Part shown: piece by piece, positions 20,305 through 29,954 of the stretch
Layout: every line of letters begins with the position of its first letter
Position numbering within the stretch: the stretch's first letter is position 1
Source of the DNA: Bacteroidales bacterium
Lineage (GTDB): Bacteria > Bacteroidota > Bacteroidia > Bacteroidales > JAIOZK01
Length of the DNA stretch: 64,000 nt
Reading direction: 5' to 3'
Assembly: GCA_021740625.1 (NCBI GenBank)
Contig: JAIOZK010000015.1
Coordinates: forward strand, 1 to 64,000
Program-made: the position numbers and the translations under genes
The notes under the pieces: generated by a model
What the model saw: only the letters and a program-made list of their open reading frames with translations
Databases searched by the model: none
What the model was told of the DNA's origin: nothing

Positions 20305-21318
20305 ATGGAAAACAAGATATTACTCGGACACGGCAGCGGCGGGCAGATGACCCATGATCTGATCACAGATTTGTTTGTGCGCTATTTCCGGAATGATTAC
20401 CTGGGCCCGCAAACCGACAGCAGTATCCTACCGGTAAACACCAGAAACATTGCATTCACGACCGATTCATTCGTGGTGGACCCCATCTTTTTTCCCGGTG
20501 GGGATATTGGCAAACTGGCAGTGGCAGGAACTGTAAATGATCTGGCTGTTTCCGGGGCAAAACCCTTGTATCTGAGCTGTTCCTTCATTATTGAGGAAGG
20601 ATTTCCTATCAAAGACCTGGAAAAGATCGTTCAATCCATGGCGGATGAAGCCGCCAAAGCTGGTGTCCTGATTACAACGGGTGACACCAAGGTGGTGGAC
20701 AAAGGCAAATGTGATAAGGTTTTTATTACAACCACCGGTGTCGGAGAATTGCAGGAAGATCAAATCCACATCAGCAGCGGAAACAAAGTAAAACCCGGCG
20801 ACAAGATCATCATCAACGGATCCATTGCCGATCACGGTATGGCCATTATGGCAGCAAGGAATGAGCTGAACATACAATCGGCAATCACTTCCGACTGCGC
20901 ATGCCTGAACGGTCTCATTGCAAAAGCCCTTTCTGCAAGCAGCAATATTAAATTCATGCGCGATGCCACCCGGGGCGGACTGGCCACTGTTTTGTCAGAA
21001 CTATCTTCCGGAAAGAACTATGGTGTGCATGTGGAAGAGGATCATATCCTGATCAAGGAAAATGTCAGGGGGATCTGTGAGTTGCTGGGTTTCGATCCGA
21101 TCTATGTAGCCAATGAAGGCAAAGTGGTCGTGGTGGTGGATCAGGAGGATGCAGCCGCTGTGGTCGATTCAATGAAAAAACATCCCTTTGGAAGAGATGC
21201 CGCCGTCATCGGTGAGATATCTGAAGATCATCCGGGAAAATCCTGGCTTACAACAGAAATCGGAGGAAAAAGACTGATTGATAAACTGGCCGGGGAACAG
21301 CTCCCCCGCATCTGTTAA
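20305..21318 (+). CDS. hypE: Carbamoyl-dehydratase HypE
   Basis: LLGHGSGGQMTHDLI, TDSFVVDPIFFPGGDIG, C-terminal PRIC. Confidence 0.96.
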   Translation: MENKILLGHGSGGQMTHDLITDLFVRYFRNDYLGPQTDSSILPVNTRNIAFTTDSFVVDPIFFPGGDIGKLAVAGTVNDLAVSGAKPLYLSCSFIIEEGFPIKDLEKIVQSMADEAAKAGVLITTGDTKVVDKGKCDKVFITTTGVGELQEDQIHISSGNKVKPGDKIIINGSIADHGMAIMAARNELNIQSAITSDCACLNGLIAKALSASSNIKFMRDATRGGLATVLSELSSGKNYGVHVEEDHILIKENVRGICELLGFDPIYVANEGKVVVVVDQEDAAAVVDSMKKHPFGRDAAVIGEISEDHPGKSWLTTEIGGKRLIDKLAGEQLPRIC

Positions 21319-21716
21319 ATACCATATTCCCGTGTATACTTTCGAATGGCCGATTCAAGATCTTCGAACATTACATAGTGATTCTTACATCCATTGCGGG
21401 AACAAATACTCACCACACCACCAATCTCAATGTTAAATTTCACCATGGTTGCATCACATACCTGGCATTTGATGAGCGTATTGAGTTTTTCCTGACAATG
21501 CGGACAATAAAAATCAACAATCGCCTCATGCGGTATCTGCAAGTCGGTTTCATGATCATAACAACCATAGGTAGAACACAACCACATTTTACCCCTTTTG
21601 CCATTGGTGGAAACTTCAACCATCACACTGGGCATGTTGTTAACCGTACGATTATAATCCATTAATGTATGCCTGCATTTCAGGCATTTTAAATTCAGAG
21701 AAATTTGTTTAGCCAT
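21315..21716 (-). CDS. Hypothetical multi-CxxC zinc-ribbon-like protein
   Basis: 133 aa with CLKC, CPHC, CQVC and two CSxxGC motifs; AGGA upstream; convergent with hypE, sharing the TTAA stop overlap. Confidence 0.75.
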   Translation of the reverse strand: MAKQISLNLKCLKCRHTLMDYNRTVNNMPSVMVEVSTNGKRGKMWLCSTYGCYDHETDLQIPHEAIVDFYCPHCQEKLNTLIKCQVCDATMVKFNIEIGGVVSICSRNGCKNHYVMFEDLESAIRKYTREYGI

Positions 21717-21917
21717 GGGAATCCTCCTGAAAGTTTAGATTAATGATTAAATATATTAAATTCCATATGTTAAATCAAGAACAACACTTAGTATAGAATT
21801 ATTCTAAATAGGATGCTGTACGAAATATAAAAGAGCAAAAATGGTTTGAAGCTATACGCAAAAAAGCAGAATAATATTAGTAACTTTGCAATTCTAAATC
21901 ATTTAAAAACAAACACT

Positions 21918-22799
21918 ATGTGCGGTACTTGCGGATGCGGGGAAGAAGGTTCCGTTAGCATCAGGAAACCAGGAGAAACAACAGCTCAAATGCACGAGCA
22001 TACACATACACATGTTCATGAACACGATGGTCACAGTCACGAACACGGGCATACGCATCATCACCATCATGAATATGCCCATGACCATGAACATCATGAC
22101 AACAGCGATCATGCCCATCATCACACACATGCGGATCATGATCATTCACATGGTAAAGAAATCCAACTGGAAGTTGATATCATGCAGAAGAATAACCTGA
22201 GAGCTGAAAGGAACCGGGGTTATTTCGAAGCAAAAAACATACTGGCATTAAACCTTGTCAGTTCACCAGGTTCGGGAAAAACAACATTGCTTGAAAGAAC
22301 CATCAAAGAAAAAAAGGACAAATTTGACTTCAACATCATCGAAGGCGATCAACAAACCATGAACGATGCAAACCGCATCGAGTCAGCCGGGGCACCTGTT
22401 GTGCAGGTAAATACCGGAGCGGGTTGTCATCTCGATTCTGACATGGTAAGTAAAGCCGTGAAAAAACTGGAACCAAAAGATGATTCTGTCCTGATCATTG
22501 AAAACGTTGGCAACCTGGTCTGTCCATCCCTTTTCGACCTGGGTGAGACCAAGAGGGTTGTGATCGTGAGCACCACAGAGGGCGAGGACAAACCCATCAA
22601 ATATCCCAATATGTTCCAATCCTCCCAGCTTTGCATCATCAACAAAACCGACCTCCTGCCCCACCTGGATTTCGACCTGGAAAAGATGAAGGAATATGCC
22701 AGGCAGGTCAACCATCATCTTGAATTCATTGAACTCTCTGTAAAAACCGGAGAAGGAATGGATGAATGGTATGCCTGGCTGGAGAAGGAAGCTGGGTGA
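21918..22799 (+). CDS. hypB: Hydrogenase nickel incorporation protein HypB (His-rich N-terminus)
   Basis: MCGTCGCGEEG start, long His-rich stretch, GTPase P-loop SSPGSGKTTLLE. Confidence 0.95.
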   Translation: MCGTCGCGEEGSVSIRKPGETTAQMHEHTHTHVHEHDGHSHEHGHTHHHHHEYAHDHEHHDNSDHAHHHTHADHDHSHGKEIQLEVDIMQKNNLRAERNRGYFEAKNILALNLVSSPGSGKTTLLERTIKEKKDKFDFNIIEGDQQTMNDANRIESAGAPVVQVNTGAGCHLDSDMVSKAVKKLEPKDDSVLIIENVGNLVCPSLFDLGETKRVVIVSTTEGEDKPIKYPNMFQSSQLCIINKTDLLPHLDFDLEKMKEYARQVNHHLEFIELSVKTGEGMDEWYAWLEKEAG

Positions 22800-23100
22800 G
22801 TGAGCGACTAAGAAACTCAGGGACCGGGTGACATAGTGTAAATCAAGTCACACTCAACAAAGTCGAAGTGTGAGGGTTCATTCTTCGACTCTGCTTATAC
22901 TGACAGCCAATATCATACACCACCAAAACGCAGAATACACTTATTACTAACATTGTATTTTATTCAAATACTATCATAAAGAACTGTTATCCATTACCAT
23001 ATATTCGTTATTTTTTCACAATGTTAATTTATTAACAATTTCTTTGTTTTTATGAATACTGGGTTTAAATTTGCAACATACACATTTCAATAAATTGGGT

Positions 23101-23742
23101 ATGGACAAAAACAAGATGAAACACCTGCCGCACAAGACGATTGAGAGATTGAGCCAGTACAGGAGAGCCCTGCTTCTTTGCCACGCCCAGGGCCAAACCC
23201 ACATCTTTTCCCATGAAATTGCCAAGATACAGCACATTACGGCAGTTCAGGTAAGAAGGGATATTATGTTGATAGGATATACAGGCACATTGCGCAAAGG
23301 ATACAACATCGAGGAGTTGATAGCATTGATTGGCAGAATACTCGATACAGATGAGGGCATCAAAGCCTGCGTAGTGGGCATCGGTAACCTGGGACGTGCT
23401 TTTATCAATTACTTTAAAGGCAAACGGACCAAGTTATCCATCGTAGCAGCTTTCGACAACAACCCAAACAAGGTCGTCAAAAACTTCTGCAATACAGAAA
23501 CATTTCACATCGACGAACTGGAAAGAATTGTCAAGCAAAAGGGTATAAGCATCGGCATCATCACAGTTTCGCCGGAAGCTGCCCCTGAAGTAACCGAAAA
23601 ACTGGTCAAAGCCGGTATAAAAGGTATTCTTAATTATACTCCGAAACCGGTCAATGTGCCTGCGCATGTATATCTGGAGGAATACGACATGATCACCTCA
23701 CTTGAAAAAGTCGCCTTTTTTGTAAAAACGCATTCAGAATAA
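23101..23742 (+). CDS. rex: Redox-sensing transcriptional repressor Rex
   Basis: LPHKTIERLSQYRRALLLC...QVRRDIMLIGYTGTLRKGYN...VGIGNLGRAF Rossmann motif. Confidence 0.92.
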   Translation: MDKNKMKHLPHKTIERLSQYRRALLLCHAQGQTHIFSHEIAKIQHITAVQVRRDIMLIGYTGTLRKGYNIEELIALIGRILDTDEGIKACVVGIGNLGRAFINYFKGKRTKLSIVAAFDNNPNKVVKNFCNTETFHIDELERIVKQKGISIGIITVSPEAAPEVTEKLVKAGIKGILNYTPKPVNVPAHVYLEEYDMITSLEKVAFFVKTHSE

Positions 23743-23754
23743 TTCCTGTTTCAA

Positions 23755-24420
23755 TCAGGAAGATGCACTGGATGCTGCAGTGATGGCAACGGTGCTGGCA
23801 ATTGCAGCTTCCAGTTCTTTGATGGCTTTTTCTACACTTTTGGAAACTACATTCTTGTCAGAAAGTTCCTTCAACTTTCGGCGGATTTCTTTTCTTTCTT
23901 CCTTATTAACGGACAATACCTTATCCATTTTGCAAGCATTGATCAGCCCCAGGAGACCGGCATTTCTCTCGGGAATACTGGCAAGATTTTCAAGATTGGA
24001 CTTCAATGTTACTATCAGATTTTCCCTGGCCTTCCGATCTAAAAGACTTACCAGCTTGTAGGGTATGATCCAGAATTTCTTACTTTCGATCTTCAGAATA
24101 CCTTTTCGCTGCATATCCCCGAAAATATGAAATCTGAATTTTCTTCCCCTGACCGAATTATTGGATATCAGGTTTTTGATCCTGGGTGGTCGTTTGGATT
24201 TCCTGATCTTCTCCATCAGGAAGGCCTCAACACTGCCTTCCCTGGTTTTACTACTTTTCAGTTTTACCCGTTTGTCACGGAAATCAATCTTCTCTTCAAA
24301 ATAAAGATCCATCAGTACGCTGCCGAAAAGGCCTACATTCAGTTTTTGACCTGAAATAACATAACGTGGTTTTTCAGGGTGAAGGGCAAGTAGCAGAAAT
24401 TGTTCAGAAATCTTTTCCAT
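23755..24420 (-). CDS. GPP34-family (Golgi phosphoprotein 3-like) protein
   Basis: SEQFLLLALHPEKPRY...GLFGSVLMDLYFEEKIDFRDKRV pattern. Confidence 0.8.
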   Translation of the reverse strand: MEKISEQFLLLALHPEKPRYVISGQKLNVGLFGSVLMDLYFEEKIDFRDKRVKLKSSKTREGSVEAFLMEKIRKSKRPPRIKNLISNNSVRGRKFRFHIFGDMQRKGILKIESKKFWIIPYKLVSLLDRKARENLIVTLKSNLENLASIPERNAGLLGLINACKMDKVLSVNKEERKEIRRKLKELSDKNVVSKSVEKAIKELEAAIASTVAITAASSASS

Positions 24421-24447
24421 TTTATATGATTTGGATGATTAAATATA

Positions 24448-26064
24448 GTGATTTTCCCGACATTATTACTTATTTCATACAACAACAGTAATTCTCCCAA
24501 CTCAGCACCTTTTACTATTTTTGCATTCGGGCAATGGATAAATAATGATCAAGCGGTGAAGAAGCATCTGCAACATCCCATATTTAAAATTATAACCCAA
24601 GCGGCGGAAAACTTGCAGGTCGATGCATATGTGGTGGGTGGCTTTGTACGCGATATTTTCCTGGAAAGGATATCTAAAGATGCCGACATTGTTACAATTG
24701 GAAGTGGTATTGAGCTTGCGAAAGAAGCAGCAAAGCTCGCAAAGATTTCCCCGCCAAAGGTTTTTAAAAACTTCGGAACTGCCATGTTGCAATACAAGGA
24801 TTGGGAAATTGAATTTGTTGGAGCCCGCAAAGAGTCCTATCGCAAAGATTCCAGAAAACCTATCGTAGAAAACGGCAGCCTGGAAGATGATCAGAACCGC
24901 CGTGATTTTACCATCAATGCCCTGGCGATCAACCTGGGAACCCAGCATTATGGAGAACTGCTCGATCCTTTCAATGGCTTGCAGGACCTCCACGACAGCA
25001 TCATCAGGACACCGCGGGATCCGGCGATCACCTTTTCTGATGACCCCCTGCGTATGATGCGTGCCATCCGTTTTGCCACGCAATTGGATTTTAGCATATC
25101 AGCCGAAACGTTTGAGGGTATAAGAAAAAGTGCCGATCGCATCAGCATCATCTCCAAAGAGCGTATCATGGATGAAATGAACAAAATCATCCTGTCTAAT
25201 AAACCTTCCAAAGGATTCATTCTGCTCCACCAAAGTGGCCTGATGAAGTTGATTTTCCCGGAATTCGAAGCCCTGCGGGGAACCGAGTACGTCGATGGCA
25301 AGGGCCACAAAGACAACTTTTATCACACCCTGGAAGTGCTGGATAAACTTTCTCAAAAAACTGATAACCTCTGGCTGCGGTGGGCCGCTATTCTGCACGA
25401 TATCGCCAAACCGGCCACCAAGCGATATGAACCAGAAACAGGCTGGACCTTTCACTCCCATGAATTTGTAGGTGCTAAAATGGTTCCTCGCATATTCAGG
25501 CGCTTCAAACTGCCCGTAAATGAAAAGATGAAATTTGTTCAGAAACTGGTGCAACTTCACCTCAGACCAATTGCGCTTACCGAAGAGAATGTTACCGACT
25601 CTGCCATCAGGAGATTGCTCTTTGAAGCCGGTGATGATATCGATGATCTGATGATGCTGTGTGAGGCAGACATTACTTCCAAAAATCCCAGGAAAGTCAA
25701 ACGCTATTTGCGTAATTTCAAAATGGTACGCAGAAAACTACAGGAAGTTGAAGAAAAAGACCGCATACGAAACTGGGAACCACCGATCAGCGGAGATATT
25801 ATCATCAAAACTTTCGACATCAAACCCGGACCCAAAGTGGGTGAAATTAAAACAGCCATCCGGGAGGCCATCCTGGATGGAGAAGTGGAACACGATTTTA
25901 AGAAAGCTTTTCGTTTTATGCTGAAGATCGGCAAAGACAAAGGTCTGGACGCACAGCTTGACCTGCATGATTTTAATGATCAAATGCTGCATTGGTACAA
26001 AAAAAAGGATCAACAACAAACAGAGCTTCCAAACGGATCAAATAATAAGAAAATTCAGGAATGA
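24448..26064 (+). CDS. CCA tRNA nucleotidyltransferase-like / HD-domain protein (start uncertain)
   Basis: AYVVGGFVRDIFLERISKDADIV, RRDFTINALAINL, HD: LRWAAILHDIAKP. The true start may be a downstream GTG near 24556. Confidence 0.9.
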   Translation: MIFPTLLLISYNNSNSPNSAPFTIFAFGQWINNDQAVKKHLQHPIFKIITQAAENLQVDAYVVGGFVRDIFLERISKDADIVTIGSGIELAKEAAKLAKISPPKVFKNFGTAMLQYKDWEIEFVGARKESYRKDSRKPIVENGSLEDDQNRRDFTINALAINLGTQHYGELLDPFNGLQDLHDSIIRTPRDPAITFSDDPLRMMRAIRFATQLDFSISAETFEGIRKSADRISIISKERIMDEMNKIILSNKPSKGFILLHQSGLMKLIFPEFEALRGTEYVDGKGHKDNFYHTLEVLDKLSQKTDNLWLRWAAILHDIAKPATKRYEPETGWTFHSHEFVGAKMVPRIFRRFKLPVNEKMKFVQKLVQLHLRPIALTEENVTDSAIRRLLFEAGDDIDDLMMLCEADITSKNPRKVKRYLRNFKMVRRKLQEVEEKDRIRNWEPPISGDIIIKTFDIKPGPKVGEIKTAIREAILDGEVEHDFKKAFRFMLKIGKDKGLDAQLDLHDFNDQMLHWYKKKDQQQTELPNGSNNKKIQE

Positions 26065-26963
26065 TGCCGGGTACTCTTGTAGTAATATGCGGCCCGACAG
26101 CCATTGGCAAAACAGAACTTTCCATACAACTGGCCAAAGAACTGGGAACGGAAATTATCTCAGCAGATTCCCGGCAGTTTTACAGGGAAATGAATATCGG
26201 TACAGCCAAACCCTCCCCTGCCCAGCTTTCAGCAGTAAAACATCATTTGATCGGTCATTTGTCCATCCAGGATACCTACAATGTTTCCATGTTTGAACAG
26301 GATGCGCTTTACATTCTGAAAGAAATTTTCAGAACGAAATCTCATGCAATACTATGCGGAGGCAGTGGCTTGTATATCGATGCATTGTGTCGTGGCATTG
26401 ATGATTTGCCGGATGCCGACACGGAAATCAGGAAGAAATTGCAAGATCAGCTTGATAATGAAGGTATCGAATCTCTTCAAAAAGAACTCCAAATCCTCGA
26501 TCCTGAATATTATGCTGAAGTGGACCGGAACAATCCCAAACGCCTGATGCGAGCCATTGAAGTATGCCGCATTGCCGGTAAGAAATATTCAGACCTCAGG
26601 AAAAGTCAGCCCAAATCACGGGAGTTTAATATTATAAAAATTGGCCTGAACACAGACAGGGAAAAATTATTTGACAGGATCAACCGGCGCACGGAACGGA
26701 TGATTGAAAAAGGACTGCTTAAAGAAGTCATGGGTCTTAGACCCTATAAGAACGAAAACGCACTGAATACAGTCGGGTACAAAGAGATCTTCAATTACCT
26801 GGATGGATCAACCGAACTAGCCCACGCCATCGAAAAGATCAAAACCAATACGCGCCGCTATGCCAAAAGACAACTGACCTGGTTCAAAAAAGATCCAAGT
26901 ATTCAATGGTTTGAACCAGGGCAATTCTACACCATCCTGGAATTTATTCACAAAAAAAGTTAA
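26061..26963 (+). CDS. miaA: tRNA dimethylallyltransferase MiaA
   Basis: ICGPTAIGKTELSIQLA, SADSRQFYREMNIGTAKP, GGSGLYIDALCRG. Confidence 0.96.
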   Translation: MMPGTLVVICGPTAIGKTELSIQLAKELGTEIISADSRQFYREMNIGTAKPSPAQLSAVKHHLIGHLSIQDTYNVSMFEQDALYILKEIFRTKSHAILCGGSGLYIDALCRGIDDLPDADTEIRKKLQDQLDNEGIESLQKELQILDPEYYAEVDRNNPKRLMRAIEVCRIAGKKYSDLRKSQPKSREFNIIKIGLNTDREKLFDRINRRTERMIEKGLLKEVMGLRPYKNENALNTVGYKEIFNYLDGSTELAHAIEKIKTNTRRYAKRQLTWFKKDPSIQWFEPGQFYTILEFIHKKS

Positions 26964-26993
26964 TCAGGAATTTGTTATATAAAAATGATTGCA

Positions 26994-27019
26994 TACTTTT
27001 GTTTCGTATTTTTACGAAA
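26994..27019 (+). promoter_or_regulatory. arsR promoter (TACTTTTG -7) with abutting perfect palindrome TTTCGTA-TTTT-TACGAAA
   Basis: TACTTTTG 26994-27001 followed at once by 7-bp perfect inverted arms 27002-27008 / 27013-27019; arsR start codon 27026. Confidence 0.75.
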
Positions 27020-27025
27020 TACAAA

Positions 27026-27346
27026 ATGAAAAAAGAGATCATAACATCAGAGCATGAAAAGCTTGCCCGTTATGCGAGAGCCCTGGCTCATCCCGTACGG
27101 GTCTATATCATGGAGCTGCTTTCGAACCAGAGTTGTTGTTTCAGCGGGGACCTGGCGGAGATATTGCCGATCGCCCGATCAACACTATCGCAGCATTTAA
27201 AGGAATTAAAAAATGCCGGGCTGATACAGGGAAGTATCGAATATCCCAAGATCCGGTATTGCATAGAGCCCAAAAACTGGGCCCAGGCCAATAAACTTTT
27301 TCGTGAATTAATGAACCAGCAAAAACCAGTTCAGGATGGAAATTAA
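27026..27346 (+). CDS. arsR: ArsR/SmtB-family regulator
   Basis: wHTH: LARALAHPVRVYIMELLSNQSCCFSGDLAEILPIARSTLSQHLKELKNAGLI. Confidence 0.9.
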   Translation: MKKEIITSEHEKLARYARALAHPVRVYIMELLSNQSCCFSGDLAEILPIARSTLSQHLKELKNAGLIQGSIEYPKIRYCIEPKNWAQANKLFRELMNQQKPVQDGN

Positions 27347-27569
27347 AATATTGGGATCAGGTTGTGCGAAATGTCAAAAACTTGAGAAAATGACAATCAA
27401 GGCATTGCATGAACTGAACCTGAAAGCAGATGTTCAGAAAGTCGACGACATCATGCAAATCATGAATTATGGAGTTAGCTCCACTCCTGCCCTTGTCGTC
27501 AACGGCAGTGTAAGGATCAAAGGTAGAATTCCAGGCATTGATGAAATTAAAAAAGAAATCACCAGATAA
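27336..27569 (+). CDS. Small thioredoxin-like protein (ArsE-like)
   Basis: ILGSGCAKCQKLEKM...YGVSSTPALVVNG; sits before arsF/arsG. Confidence 0.85.
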   Translation: MEIKILGSGCAKCQKLEKMTIKALHELNLKADVQKVDDIMQIMNYGVSSTPALVVNGSVRIKGRIPGIDEIKKEITR

Positions 27570-27579
27570 AACTTAAAGC

Positions 27580-28014
27580 ATGAAAAAACTAGTTTTTTGG
27601 TCAGTGATCATTACCATCACCGGATTTTCAATGTTAATTTCCTGCAATCCGGGACAAAACAAAAAAGCTGAAAAACCAGAAATAATAAATACAAACGATC
27701 AGATCAAGGTTCTGTATTTTCATTTCACTCGTCGGTGTGCAACCTGCAACGCAGTTGAAAAAGAAACGGAAAAAGCCCTGGCTGACCTGTATCCCAACCA
27801 TATAGAATCTGGAAAGATCAGTTTCGAATCCGTTAACCTTGACCTGAAAGCCGGCAAACAAAGCGGGGAAAAGTACGGAATTAATTCCCAAACCCTGGTC
27901 GTGATTGGGGGGCAAAATAAAATGGATATCACAACGGATGGTTTCATGTATGCCCTCACAAAACCAGACAAGCTGAAAGAAACAATCAAACAAACCATTG
28001 AACCAATATTATAA
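27580..28014 (+). CDS. arsF: ArsF-like lipoprotein/thioredoxin-fold protein
   Basis: Lipobox LISC; YFHFTRRCATCNAVEKETEKAL...GINSQTLVVI. Confidence 0.8.
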   Translation: MKKLVFWSVIITITGFSMLISCNPGQNKKAEKPEIINTNDQIKVLYFHFTRRCATCNAVEKETEKALADLYPNHIESGKISFESVNLDLKAGKQSGEKYGINSQTLVVIGGQNKMDITTDGFMYALTKPDKLKETIKQTIEPIL

Positions 28015-28026
28015 GATTAATAACTG

Positions 28027-28734
28027 ATGGAGTTTCTACAGGAGATCCTGGATAATACAAAGTGGCCGATTATCTCAGCATTTATACTGGGATTGATGAC
28101 CGCAATAAGCCCCTGTCCGCTGGCAAGCAATATTACAGCCATTGCATACATCAGCAAAGATCTCCAGAACAGAAAAAAGGTTTTTATCAATGGGCTGGTA
28201 TATACACTGGGGCGAGCCTTTAGCTACACCGCCTTGGGTGTCGTTCTTTTCATCGGAGCAGGACGTTTGAATTTTGCAGGTTTTTTTCAGCAATGGGGAG
28301 AAAGGATTCTGGGACCATTGCTTATGCTGATCGGAATATTTATGCTGGGCATCATCCGCTTTTCCATACCGGGCTTTGGAAACTTTAACGAGAAAATGGA
28401 GAAAGTCGGCAGACAGGGCTACCTGGGAGTCTTTCTCATGGGTGTCGTATTTGCTCTTGCATTTTGTCCTTACAGCGGCATACTATATTTTGGATTACTG
28501 ATCCCCATGACGATCGTAAGTGCAAAAGGACTTTTGCTCCCGCTTGTTTTTGCCGCAGGAACCGGTCTGCCGGTAATCATTTTTGCCTGGTTGATCGCTT
28601 TTACGCTTAATGAAGTCGGACTGTTTTACAACAGGCTGAAAACTTTTGAAAAATGGTTCAGAAAACTGATTGCAATTGTTTTTATCGCAGTGGGTTTGTA
28701 TTATGTGATTATTATATATTTCAATATTTTGTAA
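28027..28734 (+). CDS. arsG: ArsG-family (DsbD-like) permease
   Basis: AFILGLMTAISPCPLASNITAIAYIS...VFALAFCPYSGILYFGLLIPM, multiple TM segments. Confidence 0.82.
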   Translation: MEFLQEILDNTKWPIISAFILGLMTAISPCPLASNITAIAYISKDLQNRKKVFINGLVYTLGRAFSYTALGVVLFIGAGRLNFAGFFQQWGERILGPLLMLIGIFMLGIIRFSIPGFGNFNEKMEKVGRQGYLGVFLMGVVFALAFCPYSGILYFGLLIPMTIVSAKGLLLPLVFAAGTGLPVIIFAWLIAFTLNEVGLFYNRLKTFEKWFRKLIAIVFIAVGLYYVIIIYFNIL

Positions 28735-28793
28735 GAGATGCTTAAGATAATGAAAGAAGCATGCAGAAAATAAAAATTATAAATGAATAAAGA

Positions 28794-29507
28794 ATGAGGG
28801 ATCGGCAAAACAAACAAACAGGATGTCTCGAGTGTGGTGAGGAATTGCAATACCTCGAACATGACGAGGAAATGAAATGTAGCTATTGTGAATTGGACTT
28901 TATTTCAAATGTAAAGTGTGTTTGGGGTCACTACATCTGTGATGATTGTCATGCTTATGATGCCGTTGAGGTGATCAGGAATGTCTGCCTGAGTACAAAA
29001 TCCGTGAACCCTGTTTTGATCGCACAAAGATTATTTGAGCACCCGTCTGTAAAGATGCATGGCCCTGAACATCACTACCTGGTACCGGCTGCTTTGCTGG
29101 CTGCAGCAAAAAATACCGATGGCGATTCCATGAACCTGAAACAGGCCCTGAAGGTTGCCGAACACAGGTCGGCCAATATACTGGGCGGATTTTGCGGCTT
29201 TTATGGATGTTGCGGAGCAGCTATCGGAACAGGTATTTTCATCAGTGCATATACACAGGCAACACCTTTATCCAAAGAGGGCTGGAGCAATGCAAATTTA
29301 ATGACATCAAAATCGCTGGAAAAGATTGCCAGGCTGGGAGGACCAAGATGCTGTAAGAGAGATACCCTCCTGGCTATTGAAACGGCAATTGACTTTTTCG
29401 AGGAGAAATATCATGTACAGCTTGAAAAAGAGGAAAAAATTCACTGTAGTCATTCGGATCAGAACAAAGAATGTATCACTGTAAACTGTCCATATTTCAA
29501 TCATTAA
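28794..29507 (+). CDS. DUF5714-type Cys-rich protein
   Basis: CLECGEELQYL...CSYCELDFISNVKCVWGHYICDDCH...GGFCGFYGCCGAAIGTGIFIS. Confidence 0.75.
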   Translation: MRDRQNKQTGCLECGEELQYLEHDEEMKCSYCELDFISNVKCVWGHYICDDCHAYDAVEVIRNVCLSTKSVNPVLIAQRLFEHPSVKMHGPEHHYLVPAALLAAAKNTDGDSMNLKQALKVAEHRSANILGGFCGFYGCCGAAIGTGIFISAYTQATPLSKEGWSNANLMTSKSLEKIARLGGPRCCKRDTLLAIETAIDFFEEKYHVQLEKEEKIHCSHSDQNKECITVNCPYFNH

Positions 29508-29534
29508 TCCATTATAAAACAGCTTATAATCATT

Positions 29535-29954
29535 ATGAAAATATTAATACTATGCACCGGTAACTCCTGTCGCAGCCAGATGGCAGAAGGCTTTTTAAAA
29601 TCCTTCAACGACAAGCTTGAAGTTTTTTCCGCCGGAACCGAACCGGCTGATGAAGTTCATCCCAAAGCCATTCAGGTAATGCAGGAATTGAGTATTGACC
29701 TGAGCAAAAACAAACCCCAACAAGTAGATGAATTTCTGAATGATTCATTTGACTATTTAATAACTGTTTGCGATGATGCCAACGAAAGCTGCCCGGCATT
29801 CTTCGGTAAGGTAAAGAACAGGCTCCACATAGGTTTTGAAGATCCGGCCAAAGCCGAAGGCAATGAAGTGGAAGTCTTACAGGTATTCAGGAAGGTCAGG
29901 GATCAGATAAAAGAGAAGTTTTACGAATTCTATAAAAACAACATACAATCATGA
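29535..29954 (+). CDS. arsC: Arsenate reductase (LMW-PTP type)
   Basis: LILCTGNSCRSQMAEGFLKSF. Confidence 0.93.
   Translation: MKILILCTGNSCRSQMAEGFLKSFNDKLEVFSAGTEPADEVHPKAIQVMQELSIDLSKNKPQQVDEFLNDSFDYLITVCDDANESCPAFFGKVKNRLHIGFEDPAKAEGNEVEVLQVFRKVRDQIKEKFYEFYKNNIQS

Noticed and set aside
21903-22145. Met/Val-rich antisense ORFs (21903..22145, 21961..22149) opposite hypB
   Set aside because: They are by-products of the His-rich CAT/CAC codon run on the coding strand.
24448-24556. Listed N-terminus of the CCA-adding enzyme-like gene as real coding
   Set aside because: The first roughly 35 residues lack family similarity and the region looks intergenic; a GTG start near 24556 is more plausible but not proven.
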